Assembly (NCBI GenBank): GCA_003139735.1
Contig: PLGA01000539.1
Coordinates: 1-9,990, forward strand
Origin: Bryobacterales bacterium
GTDB lineage: Bacteria; Acidobacteriota; Terriglobia; Bryobacterales; Bryobacteraceae
Reading direction: 5' to 3'
DNA length: 9,990 nucleotides
Positions 1-6,750 of this stretch are shown here, piece after piece. Numbering within the stretch: the stretch's first letter is position 1; each line of letters begins with the position of its first letter. The translations under genes were made by a program, and so were the position numbers. The notes beneath the pieces are model-generated. The model saw only the letters and a list, made by a program, of their open reading frames with translations. It made no database searches and was not told the DNA's origin.

Positions 1-662
1 ATGGGAACGCCCGGCGCCCGGTAGGTCAGTCTCTGGCCTGCGGTCGCGTGGCTGCTTATAAAGACATTTCGGATCTGCTGTTCCAGGCCCATTTCCGCAA
101 GGATCACCTCCGGGAAAACCTCGGCAAGTCGCCTACCGGCAGTCACGCCAGTGGTCTGGCGGGACTTGTCAAGGAAGTTCCTGTTGGCCAAAACTACGCG
201 CAAGTCTTCGTCAAGCAGCAGAACCGATGAGGGAATGGTGTCCATCAGCATCCGATAGAGCAACTCGGATCTCTTGCCTTCGCTGACATCGTTTGCGATG
301 ACTAGGTATGCGCTCCCGCCCGCAAAATCCACAGCGGATCTTGCGACCTCGACGTAGATCACCGTTCCGTCTTTCCTTACGTGTCGCCACGTCCGTTCCT
401 GCACTGAGGAAACAGGCGACTTCAGCGCCCCATCGAGGAGAGCGGACCTTTCCGCCCGCAGATGCAGTTGCCGCACCGTCATGGCCAGGAACTCTTCCCG
501 CGAGTAGCCGTAATGTTCGACGGCTGCGTCATTCACCGCGAGAAATGACAGCGTTCGCAGGTCGTAGACCCACATCGGCAGCCGACTGTTCCCAAACAGT
601 CCCGCTGTAGCTTCTGCAATCTGCAAGCGCCGTTGCTCGTGGGCTGGCTCGGAGATTTTCAC
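1..662 (-). CDS. Tandem-PAS sensor protein, N-terminal part (probable histidine kinase), cut by the left edge
   Basis: An uninterrupted minus-strand reading frame of about 220 codons runs off the left edge. I place the start at GTG 662-660, the first usable start after an in-frame TGA. An AAGGA lies about 15 bases upstream, so the start is uncertain. PAS domain 1 covers roughly residues 20-135: it carries PMWVYDLRTLSFLAVNDAA near residue 30, GYSREEF near residue 52, and the C-terminal strand pattern TWRHVRKDGTVIYVEV. A second PAS domain follows, beginning near MDTIPSSVLLLDEDLRVV. PAS domains of this kind sense ligands, redox state or light. In bacteria they usually sit before a histidine kinase, but no kinase residues are inside the window, so the output domain is inferred. 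It faces away from the gvp operon and may be the partner of the response regulator at 1854-3278. No signal peptide or membrane segment is seen in the visible part, which suggests a cytoplasmic sensor. Confidence 0.75.
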   Translation of the reverse strand, partial: MKISEPAHEQRRLQIAEATAGLFGNSRLPMWVYDLRTLSFLAVNDAAVEHYGYSREEFLAMTVRQLHLRAERSALLDGALKSPVSSVQERTWRHVRKDGTVIYVEVARSAVDFAGGSAYLVIANDVSEGKRSELLYRMLMDTIPSSVLLLDEDLRVVLANRNFLDKSRQTTGVTAGRRLAEVFPEVILAEMGLEQQIRNVFISSHATAGQRLTYRAPGVP

Positions 663-739
663 TCTATCTTCAATTATTCCTTGTGTTCAACCCGAGTCTT
701 GCGGCATCCCACGCCAAAGTCAATCCATAGAAATGATGA

Positions 740-769
740 TTGCTCTTCCGTCGGTACGTCCACTATACT
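740..769 (+). promoter_or_regulatory. Possible sigma-70-type promoter
   Basis: TTGCTC at 740-745 and TATACT at 764-769 are separated by 18 bases. The -10 box matches the consensus at 5 of 6 positions and the -35 box is weak. It points toward the transposase remnant and, further on, the gvp operon. It is a match by eye in a region with no gene, so it may be chance. Confidence 0.3.
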
Positions 770-830
770 GACGCGTGACTACTACCTGACCTATGCACGG
801 CGCCTGAGAGGACCGGTTGAGGCGTGGTGT

Positions 831-918
831 CATTTGGACCCCTGAGAATCCTGCGTCAAAACAGTAGGTCCGCGGAGTTCTCAGCTTCGCGAGCCGATTC
901 TCAGGAGCCACCCAAATG
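831..918. repeat. Imperfect inverted repeat with internal direct repeat; probable insertion-sequence end
   Basis: CATTTGG + CCTGAGAATC at 831-850 is answered in inverse orientation by GATTCTCAGG + CCAAATG at 896-918. The two blocks are perfect (10 and 7 bases), and the short spacer between them differs (3 against 6 bases). Between the arms, TTCTCAG occurs at 878-884 and again at 898-904, 20 bases apart. Immediately downstream is a ribosome-binding site (AGGAG, 903-907) and the ATG of a transposase-like remnant. The arrangement therefore looks like the left terminal/promoter region of an insertion sequence. The exact outer boundary cannot be fixed, because no matching right end is present. Confidence 0.45.
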
Positions 919-1064
919 GTTAACGAACAAGAACAGGATAGCGACCGGAAGCCCGCTAATCAAGGGGTTCGTGATGTTGTTCCGGAGCCCAATAAAATCA
1001 ATGCTTCCACGCCCTATGACTTCTCCTGACGCCCTACGGCGGACTGCTGCCGGCGATCACCATG
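916..1064 (+). pseudogene. Transposase N-terminal remnant (IS1380/IS4-like), frameshifted and truncated
   Basis: An ATG at 916 with AGGAG nine bases upstream opens a frame that reads to a TGA at 1027-1029, ending NKINASTPYDFS. A second frame, beginning at 1029, then continues the same protein as TPYGGLLPAITM to about 1064. The joined pattern STPYDFS...LTPYGGLLP.. resembles the N-terminus of DDE transposases of the IS1380/IS4 type as I remember it. The family assignment is from memory and moderate. A small deletion at the join (a few codons, out of frame) explains the break. The rest of the transposase is missing, since beyond 1064 no frame continues it. This is a dead fragment left between the divergent sensor gene and the gvp operon. 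Confidence 0.5.
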
Positions 1065-1126
1065 GTTGTGGGCCGGGATGGTTGGATGGGGCCGTGTTTG
1101 GGGATACCGAAAGCCAGCGGGACAGT

Positions 1127-1189
1127 GGAGTGTCCATAGTTTCCATGGACTCCGGAGAACCGCAGGAACCCTGCCTCGGGGTGGACTCC
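1127..1189 (+). repeat. GGACTCC repeats and small hairpins in the presumed 5' leader of the operon
   Basis: GGAGTGTCCAT (1127-1137) can fold onto ATGGACTCC (1145-1153). GGACTCC recurs at 1183-1189. Between the two GGACTCC copies lies a short hairpin, GCAGG-AAC-CCTGC (1162-1174). They lie 20-100 bases before the first ribosome-binding site of the operon, so they could be an operator or a structured leader. There is no family-level support for either. The rest of 1065-1208 shows nothing codable. Confidence 0.3.
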
Positions 1190-1196
1190 GTTCGAG

Positions 1197-1232
1197 AGGA
1201 GGCGCATCATGGTCTTTCAGGGAGATGAATAA
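1197..1232 (+). promoter_or_regulatory. Strong Shine-Dalgarno with seven-codon mini-ORF overlapping the first gene's start
   Basis: A consensus AGGAGG (1197-1202) is ideally spaced, six bases, from ATG 1209. That ATG opens only MVFQGDE followed by TAA at 1230-1232. The real gene's ATG (1225-1227, another frame) lies inside this mini-ORF, directly after AGGGAG, which is too close to serve well as its own binding site. Ribosomes may load at 1209, terminate at 1232 and restart at 1225. A sequencing or assembly indel joining the two frames is an alternative. Confidence 0.4.
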
Positions 1233-1857
1233 TAGCCAATCCAGCAGTCGTGAAAGGAAGCTCGCCTACCTCCCGATTATCCACACTGTTGCCGATATGG
1301 GGACACTGGGGGCGTCAATACGAAGGATGAAACTGTCGGCGCTTGGGCGGCAGGGTCTGACGCGCAATGCGGCCGTGGTGGAGAAGATGTGGGAGGAGAT
1401 CGAGAGCGTGGTCGCCAACCTGCCGGTGACCCCCGGGACCGTGCGGGTCTATCAGGACGGATTGCCGGTTTGCGGGCGCGAGCAGGAGATTGTGTCGGAG
1501 TTGGCTGGGGCAGGCAGTCGGAACCACAGGTTGCTCTTGAAACTCCAGGCGCGTGGCGCGACGCTGATGGGTACGGAGTCGCCCGAACTGCTGGTTGAAG
1601 AATACCAGCTTGCAGCCGCCGCGTTTGCTTCCGGGGCAACTGTCCGGATGGAGATTTGGAAGAAACAGTTGCGCGACACGCTACTGGAGAGGCGAGACCG
1701 TTACATCGCGGATCGCATCAATGGGACTTTGGATGCCGGAGAAAGCGGCATCCTGTTCATGGGGATGCTCCACGATGTCACAAGATATTTAGATTCCAAT
1801 ATCGACCTTGTCTACCCGCTTGGCCCGACCCTGGTGAGGCAAAGAAGACGCCTATGA
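1225..1857 (+). CDS. Conserved protein of unknown function, first gene of the gvp operon
   Basis: This encodes a 210-residue soluble protein with no signal peptide or membrane helix. I recognise its general look from uncharacterised bacterial and archaeal proteins, but I know no function. Conserved-looking blocks are RERKLAYLPIIHTVADMG (residues 9-26), VYQDGLPVCGREQEIV (75-90), GSRNHRLLLKLQARGATLMG (97-116) and TESPELLVEEY (117-127). The Asp/Gly/Cys-rich block YQDGLPVCG and the buried-looking IIHT and ESPELL motifs suggest an enzyme-like fold with a ligand pocket; this is inference. The C-terminal half is helical and charged (WKKQLRDTLLERRDRYIADRI). I chose ATG 1225 because conservation appears to begin at RERK; a longer in-frame extension back to 1066 has no ribosome-binding site and runs into transposase debris. 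Its stop overlaps the next ATG by four bases (ATGA), so it is co-translated with the regulator. It may act in signal sensing or in gas vesicle biogenesis. Confidence 0.75.
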   Translation: MNNSQSSSRERKLAYLPIIHTVADMGTLGASIRRMKLSALGRQGLTRNAAVVEKMWEEIESVVANLPVTPGTVRVYQDGLPVCGREQEIVSELAGAGSRNHRLLLKLQARGATLMGTESPELLVEEYQLAAAAFASGATVRMEIWKKQLRDTLLERRDRYIADRINGTLDAGESGILFMGMLHDVTRYLDSNIDLVYPLGPTLVRQRRRL

Positions 1858-3278
1858 GTACGGTTCGGGGCAGAATCCTGATCGCGGACGACGACCACGA
1901 AATGGCCCAGCTACTGGGGCACCTGGTGCACCGCCAGGGGCTGACGCCGTTGCTGGCCAAAGACGGAACAGAGGCGCTGCAACTGGTCCGCGCAGGAGAC
2001 CCCGACGTGCTGCTGGCAGACCTCAGGATGCCGGGCATGGATGGCATGGAGTTGATGCGCAAAGCCAAGGATCTCGATCCGGAGCTGCCGGTGGTGCTGA
2101 TCACGGCATTTGCCGAGGTGCGGGGGGCGGTGGACGCGATCCACGCCGGCGCCCACGACTTTCTCGCCAAGCCCTTTGAGAACCACGAAGTTCTCCGCGT
2201 CGTGCTGCGCGCGCTGAACGAGCGGCGACTGCGATTGGAATTGAAACATCTGGCGGATCACGTTCACCACGTCCTCTCGCCACGAGAAACTTTCGGCCCC
2301 AGCGAAGCCGCCGGTATAGTGATCGCCGCCATCGAGCGGGTGGCGAAATCGAATTTCAGCGTGGTTATCGTGGGAGAAACCGGTTCGGGGAAGGAGGTGG
2401 TAGCGCGCGCCATTCATCAGGCCAGCAAGCGCGCGCGGCTTCCCTTCATCCCCGTGGATTGCGGCGCTGTTCCCGAGACGCTGATCGAGAGCGAGTTGTT
2501 CGGGCACGAGCGGGGAGCATTCACCGGAGCGGATCAGCAGACCGTGGGAAAAATTGAGGGGGCGCACATGGGGACACTCTTCCTGGACGAGATCTCCAAT
2601 ATGCCGATGGCCTCCCAAGCCAAGCTGCTCCGGGTGCTCCAGGAGAAGACCCTGTTCCGGTTGGGTGGCGCCAAACCCATCCATGTGGATGTCCGGATGC
2701 TGACTGCCAGCGGCCGCGACCTCGAAGGACTTTGCCAGAGCGGCTTGTTCCGTCCCGACCTGTACTTCCGGCTGAACGAATTCACTATCTCCATCCCGCC
2801 GCTGTGCGAGCGCAAAGAGGACATACCATTCCTGGCGAAGCGGTTCCTCGATATTGCCAACATCGAGCTTTCCAAGTCCATCAAGGGTTTTTCCCCGTCG
2901 GTGATCGAGGCGATGTTGGCTTACCGCTGGCCGGGCAATGTGCGGCAGCTTCGGTCGGCCGTCCGCCGCGCGGTTCTGATGGCCGAGGATGTCATCACCG
3001 AAGCTCATCTGGGCTTGAATCAGAAACCGTCCGAACTCCCGGCGGAGGACCAACTGGCGACGCGTTCCTCCACTCTGGGGTGGGACGATCTCCCTTTGCG
3101 GGAAATCCTGCGGCGCAATACGGTCCACCTGGAACGGCAAGTAATTACCCACGCCCTTCGGAAAACGGACGGAAACAAAGCCAAGGCCGCACGCCTCCTC
3201 CAGGTGGATTACAAGACCATTCATTCGAAAGTGAAGGAGTATGGAATTCAGATCGAAGGAGAACAACTACGTGACTAA
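1854..3278 (+). CDS. NtrC-family sigma-54-dependent response regulator
   Basis: A 474-residue transcription activator with the full NtrC architecture. The receiver domain (about 5-120) has acidic pocket D12/D13, phospho-acceptor D56 (LLADLRMPGMDG), T84 and K106. The central AAA+ domain (about 146-375) has Walker A GETGSGKE at 174-181, the sigma-54-contacting loop GAFTGA at 221-226, Walker B GTLFLDE at 240-246 and the arginine-finger region FRPDLYFRLN at 299-308. A Fis-type helix-turn-helix lies at about 427-464 (ITHALRKTDGNKAKAARLLQ). All key residues are present, so it should be a phosphorylation-controlled activator of sigma-54 RNA polymerase. The start ATG overlaps the upstream stop (ATGA), and its own stop lies inside the next gene's start region. 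The likely sensor partner is the PAS protein at 1-662. A plausible target is the gvpA promoter region at 7450-7563. Function as an activator is firm; target and signal are inferred. Confidence 0.95.
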   Translation: MSTVRGRILIADDDHEMAQLLGHLVHRQGLTPLLAKDGTEALQLVRAGDPDVLLADLRMPGMDGMELMRKAKDLDPELPVVLITAFAEVRGAVDAIHAGAHDFLAKPFENHEVLRVVLRALNERRLRLELKHLADHVHHVLSPRETFGPSEAAGIVIAAIERVAKSNFSVVIVGETGSGKEVVARAIHQASKRARLPFIPVDCGAVPETLIESELFGHERGAFTGADQQTVGKIEGAHMGTLFLDEISNMPMASQAKLLRVLQEKTLFRLGGAKPIHVDVRMLTASGRDLEGLCQSGLFRPDLYFRLNEFTISIPPLCERKEDIPFLAKRFLDIANIELSKSIKGFSPSVIEAMLAYRWPGNVRQLRSAVRRAVLMAEDVITEAHLGLNQKPSELPAEDQLATRSSTLGWDDLPLREILRRNTVHLERQVITHALRKTDGNKAKAARLLQVDYKTIHSKVKEYGIQIEGEQLRD

Positions 3279-3789
3279 GAAACACAACGAGAAGACTTCC
3301 GAAGGCGGCTTCGAACTAGGGCTTGGCGGGATTCTCAAGGGCCTTGGGGATCTGGTCGAGAAACTTGGGGACGTGGCCAAGACCGGCGAGCAGCTATCCC
3401 GAACCGGTGAGATCCACGGGCACAATAAGGAACTTAAAGGGATTTACGGATTCACGATCAAGACGGGGCTAGGGGACGACCGGCCGCGTGTCGAGCCGTT
3501 CGGCAACATTCGCCAGGACCAGGAATCCGGGCGCACCGTTGTGCAGGAAGTTCGCGAACCCGTCGTGGACGTCTTCGAGGAAGAGGATCATGTATTGGTG
3601 GTGGCCGAGATGCCTGGCATCAGTGTGCAAGACGTGCAAATTACGGTGGAGGACGACCTGCTGACGATCTCAGCCGAGCGCGGCGACAAGAAGTATCGCA
3701 AGGAGGTGCTGCTGCCTGCGAGCTGTGCTCGCGAGAAGACGCAGGTCACCTGCAACAACGGAGTAGTTGAAATCAAGTGTATGAGATGA
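3271..3789 (+). CDS. gvpH: Hsp20/alpha-crystallin family protein, GvpH-like
   Basis: A 172-residue small heat-shock-type chaperone. The N-terminal part has a Gly/Leu-rich amphipathic stretch (GLGGILKGLGDLVEKLGD) typical of the Hsp20-like proteins in gas vesicle clusters. The alpha-crystallin domain begins near residue 97 (PVVDVFEEEDHVLVVAEMPG), continues through DLLTISAE, and ends at GVVEIK close to the C-terminus. The usual C-terminal IxI/IxV tail, which mediates oligomer assembly in ordinary sHsps, is absent. I chose GTG 3271 because AAGGAG at 3256-3261 is well spaced from it; the in-frame ATG at 3241 lies deep in the preceding gene and has no good binding site. The start overlaps the regulator's end by eight bases. 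The role, by analogy to haloarchaeal GvpH, is to keep Gvp proteins soluble or to help regulation. The symbol follows the family, not a proven orthology. Confidence 0.85.
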   Translation: MTKKHNEKTSEGGFELGLGGILKGLGDLVEKLGDVAKTGEQLSRTGEIHGHNKELKGIYGFTIKTGLGDDRPRVEPFGNIRQDQESGRTVVQEVREPVVDVFEEEDHVLVVAEMPGISVQDVQITVEDDLLTISAERGDKKYRKEVLLPASCAREKTQVTCNNGVVEIKCMR

Positions 3790-5942
3790 AGAGCCCGAAA
3801 ATGGCCTCAGAGCGCACCGAAGTCCCAGTTTTCAAGCTCAAAGTCACCGAGGCGTTGAGCAAGGATGTCGGGCGAGCGATTGCCCGCATGGGTCCGGAAG
3901 ACCTCGACAAACTCCAGGTCGCCATCGGGGACATGGTCGAGGTGACCGGGAAGCGCGGGACGGTCTGCAAGGCGATGCCCGCGCACAAGGAACTTCGCGG
4001 GCAATCCCGAATCCAGATCGACGGACTGGTGCGTGAAAACGCCGGAGTGGGGTTGGACGAGTTCGTGCTGGTGCGGAAGACCAGTTGCCGCCCAGCCGAG
4101 CGCGTCGTACTCGCCCCGGCCAACGTCCGGCCATCCGAGCGCGACCTGGATTATATCGGCAGTTTGCTCGACGGCGTACCCGTACAGGAGGGAAACCGGA
4201 TCCGCGCAACGCTTTTCGGCAGCCGGTGGGCAGACTTCCGGGTGGAGAGCACAACACCGAAAGGCCCGGTCCTGATCAATCCAACCACCCAACTGGTCAT
4301 CGGCAGCCCGCAGCAGGCCGAGGAAGGGGCCGCGCGCTCCACCTCTTACGAGGACATCGGCGGGTTGAAGCCGCAGCTCCAGCGCATCCGTGAAATGATC
4401 GAACTGCCGCTGCGCTATCCGGAGGTGTTCGAGCGGCTGGGCATCGACGCCCCCAAGGGCGTGCTGCTGCATGGGCCGCCGGGCTGCGGCAAGACTTTGA
4501 TCGCGCGCGCGATCGCGCATGAAACCGAGGCTAATTTCTATTCGGTGAGCGGTCCGGAGATCATCCACAAGTTCTACGGCGAGAGCGAAGCCCATCTTAG
4601 GAAGATCTTCGAGGAGGCTACGCGCAAGGGCCCCAGCATCATTTTTCTGGATGAGATCGACGCCATTGCGCCCCGGCGCGAGAACGTGGTGGGGGAAGTG
4701 GAAAAGCGGGTCGTGGCGCAACTGCTGGCGCTGATGGACGGGCTCGCCAAACGACGGCAACTGATCGTAATCGCCGCCACCAACCTGCCCAACCTGCTCG
4801 ACCCAGCGTTGCGCAGACCTGGGCGGTTTGACCGGGAAATTGCTATCCCCATTCCGGACCGCAACGGGCGCGAAGAGACGCTCGCCATCCACAGCCGGGG
4901 CATGCCGCTGGCCGCAGACGTGACCATGAGTCACCTGGCCGGGATCACCCATGGCTTTGTGGGTGCTGATCTGGAAGCGCTTTGCCGCGAGGCAGCCATG
5001 ATTTGCCTGCGCCGCATCATGCCCGACATCGACTTCGCGCGGGCGAGCATCCCTTACGAGCAACTGGCCAAGCTCGAGGTCCGGATGGAGGATTTCCTGG
5101 ATGCCTTGCGCGAGGTAACGCCCTCCGCGATGCGCGAGGTATTCGTGGAGGTGCCCGACGTCCAGTGGGAGGATGTGGGCGGCCTCGCGCAGGTTAAGCA
5201 GCGTCTTGTCGAGGCGGTGGAGTGGCCGCTCCAGTATGCGGATCTGTTCACGAAGGCATCCATCCGTCCGCCCAAAGGAATTCTTCTGGTGGGGCCGCCG
5301 GGTTGCGGGAAGACGCTGCTCGCCAAGGCCATCGCCACTGAAAGCAAGGTCAACTTCATTTCCGTAAAAGGCCCAGCGCTGCTCTCCAAGTATGTGGGAG
5401 AGTCGGAACGAGGCGTGCGCGACATGTTTCGGAAGGCCAAGCAGGCGGCGCCGTGCATTATCTTCTTTGACGAGATCGACGCGCTGGTGCCGGCACGCAA
5501 CGCCGGCGGCTCCGATGCGCACGTCGCCGAGCGCGTCCTGAGCCAGTTCCTCACCGAACTCGATGGCATCGAGGAACTGAAGGGGGTGCTCGTGCTGGGC
5601 GCGACCAACCGGCCGGACATGCTCGATCCGGCCATCCTGCGACCGGGGCGCTTTGATGAGATCGTCGACATCCCCTTGCCTGACGAGGAGAGCCGCCGCC
5701 TGATCTTTGAGGTCCATCTGCGGAACAAGCCGCTGGCGCCTGGGGTGAGCGTCGGCAACCTCGCCGCAAACACGGATGCTTTTAGCGGCGCCGATATCCA
5801 AGGCGTGTGCACTAAGGCAGCGCTGCGCGCAGTGCGGCGCGCTGTGATACACAGGATCGGGAAACCGGCGGACGAGGCGCGGGTGATCATCGAGCCTGAC
5901 GACCTGGAAACGGCTCTGAAAGAAGCAAGGGTGAATGAGTAA
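3786..5942 (+). CDS. CDC48/p97/VAT-like double AAA ATPase
   Basis: A 718-residue protein with the CDC48 layout. It has an N-terminal double-psi barrel (about 10-95, FKLKVTEALSKDVGRAIARM), a second N-subdomain (about 100-180, ending INPTTQLVIG), and two AAA modules. D1 has YEDIGGL, Walker A GPPGCGKT at 230-237 and Walker B with DE at 289-290. D2 has WEDVGGL, Walker A GPPGCGKT at 503-510 and Walker B IIFFDEIDA with D562. Both modules keep their Arg-rich second-region motifs (RRPGRFD, RPGRFD), so both probably hydrolyse ATP. This family forms hexamers that unfold or extract proteins. Archaeal and some bacterial gas vesicle clusters carry such a gene, but its task there is not established to my knowledge; handling of aggregated GvpA or removal of shell proteins is inference. 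The C-terminus (ALKEARVNE) lacks the HbYX proteasome-docking motif. ATG 3786 overlaps the Hsp20 stop (ATGA); GTG 3777 is an alternative start with GGAG upstream. Confidence 0.93.
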   Translation: MKSPKMASERTEVPVFKLKVTEALSKDVGRAIARMGPEDLDKLQVAIGDMVEVTGKRGTVCKAMPAHKELRGQSRIQIDGLVRENAGVGLDEFVLVRKTSCRPAERVVLAPANVRPSERDLDYIGSLLDGVPVQEGNRIRATLFGSRWADFRVESTTPKGPVLINPTTQLVIGSPQQAEEGAARSTSYEDIGGLKPQLQRIREMIELPLRYPEVFERLGIDAPKGVLLHGPPGCGKTLIARAIAHETEANFYSVSGPEIIHKFYGESEAHLRKIFEEATRKGPSIIFLDEIDAIAPRRENVVGEVEKRVVAQLLALMDGLAKRRQLIVIAATNLPNLLDPALRRPGRFDREIAIPIPDRNGREETLAIHSRGMPLAADVTMSHLAGITHGFVGADLEALCREAAMICLRRIMPDIDFARASIPYEQLAKLEVRMEDFLDALREVTPSAMREVFVEVPDVQWEDVGGLAQVKQRLVEAVEWPLQYADLFTKASIRPPKGILLVGPPGCGKTLLAKAIATESKVNFISVKGPALLSKYVGESERGVRDMFRKAKQAAPCIIFFDEIDALVPARNAGGSDAHVAERVLSQFLTELDGIEELKGVLVLGATNRPDMLDPAILRPGRFDEIVDIPLPDEESRRLIFEVHLRNKPLAPGVSVGNLAANTDAFSGADIQGVCTKAALRAVRRAVIHRIGKPADEARVIIEPDDLETALKEARVNE

Positions 5943-6750
5943 TAGCGAGACTGCTTATTACTTGTATTGCCTGACGCCTTGTGGATGCGGCATTAAAGCC
6001 TCCGTGATCGGGGTGGATGGGCAACGCCCTGTCTCTGTGCGCGCCTGCGGGGAAATTGGCGCGGTTTTCAGTGAAGTAGAGTTGGGAGAGTTCTGCGGCG
6101 AATCGGCGGAAGCGTGCCTACAGGACTTGGCTTGGTTGGGACCGCGGGTCTGCCGCCATGAAGCGGTAATCGAGGAAGTCATGAGCCAGGCGCCAGTGCT
6201 GCCGGCGCGTTTCGCGACCCTGTTCACTTCCGTTGACAGCTTGAAGCAGTCTGTTCTCGAACACCGGGAGGCCATCACCGGATTCTTCGCTCAGCTCGGC
6301 GACAAACAGGAGTGGGCCGTCAAAGGGCTGCTGAATCGCGCCGACGCGCTGGAAAGGCTGGGCTCCTCAGGTGAGCCAGCGGCGGAAGAGCGAGCGCTGG
6401 TCACTTCCCCTGGAGCGCGATATTTCCAGGAGAAGCGCATCAAGGCCCAGTTGGAACGGGACTTCAACCTTCGGTTGAAAGAGTTCTGCCGGCGGGCGGC
6501 GGCGGCACTGGGAGCGCAGGCCGGCGGTTTCCGGGAGCGCAAGGTACTGGGGTCTATTACCGCGGGAACGGACGCCGAGGTCGTATTGAACTGGGCCTTC
6601 CTCCTCTCGCCGGCAGCGCTCGAGGATTTCCGGGTGCGGCTGGACCGCTTCAATGTCGGCGAAGCGTTTCCCGGCTTGATGCTGGCGCTGACCGGTCCGT
6701 GGCCACCCTATAGTTTTGCTCCGGATCTTTCCGGCGGCGCGAAGGCATGA
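5935..6750 (+). CDS. gvpF/L: GvpF/GvpL family gas vesicle protein (first copy)
   Basis: A 271-residue protein of the GvpL/GvpF family. The N-terminus has the typical YYLYCLTPCGCG opening strand. The middle has the conserved VIEEVMSQAPVLPARFATLF block (about 78-97), followed by a long charged helical region (EKRIKAQLERDFNLRLKEF). The C-terminus carries the diagnostic GPWPPYSF at residues 254-261. GvpF/L proteins are accessory or minor shell proteins: GvpF of cyanobacteria lies on the inner face of the vesicle, and haloarchaeal GvpL and GvpF bind GvpA and other Gvps. ATG 5935 overlaps the end of the CDC48-like gene by eight bases, with AAGG just upstream, so translation is coupled. The extra cysteines at the N-terminus (PCGCG) are somewhat unusual. 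I cannot tell from sequence whether it plays the F or the L role. Confidence 0.93.
   Translation: MSNSETAYYLYCLTPCGCGIKASVIGVDGQRPVSVRACGEIGAVFSEVELGEFCGESAEACLQDLAWLGPRVCRHEAVIEEVMSQAPVLPARFATLFTSVDSLKQSVLEHREAITGFFAQLGDKQEWAVKGLLNRADALERLGSSGEPAAEERALVTSPGARYFQEKRIKAQLERDFNLRLKEFCRRAAAALGAQAGGFRERKVLGSITAGTDAEVVLNWAFLLSPAALEDFRVRLDRFNVGEAFPGLMLALTGPWPPYSFAPDLSGGAKA

Noticed and set aside
308..610. Plus-strand open frame of 100 codons near the left edge
   Set aside because: It is opposite the PAS-domain coding sequence, which is strongly recognisable on the minus strand.
1096..1115. GG-N10-GC spacing upstream of the operon as a sigma-54 promoter
   Set aside because: Only the spacing fits (GGGG run, then AAAGCC); neither the -24 nor the -12 box resembles consensus, and G runs make the match easy by chance.
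1066..1224. In-frame N-terminal extension of the first operon gene back to ATG 1066
   Set aside because: No ribosome-binding site precedes it, the residues are Gly/Trp/Arg-rich without conservation, and it overlaps the transposase debris end. ATG 1225 fits the conserved start.
1911..3266. Long open frame of about 450 codons on the minus strand
   Set aside because: It lies wholly opposite the NtrC-type regulator, whose domains are clear. The antisense translation is compositionally odd (His/Gln/Arg-rich) and shows no family motif, as expected for a shadow in GC-rich DNA.
3807..5852. Open frame of about 680 codons on the minus strand
   Set aside because: It is antisense to the CDC48-like ATPase. 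Its length comes from GC-rich codon bias in the real gene, and it has no recognisable domain.
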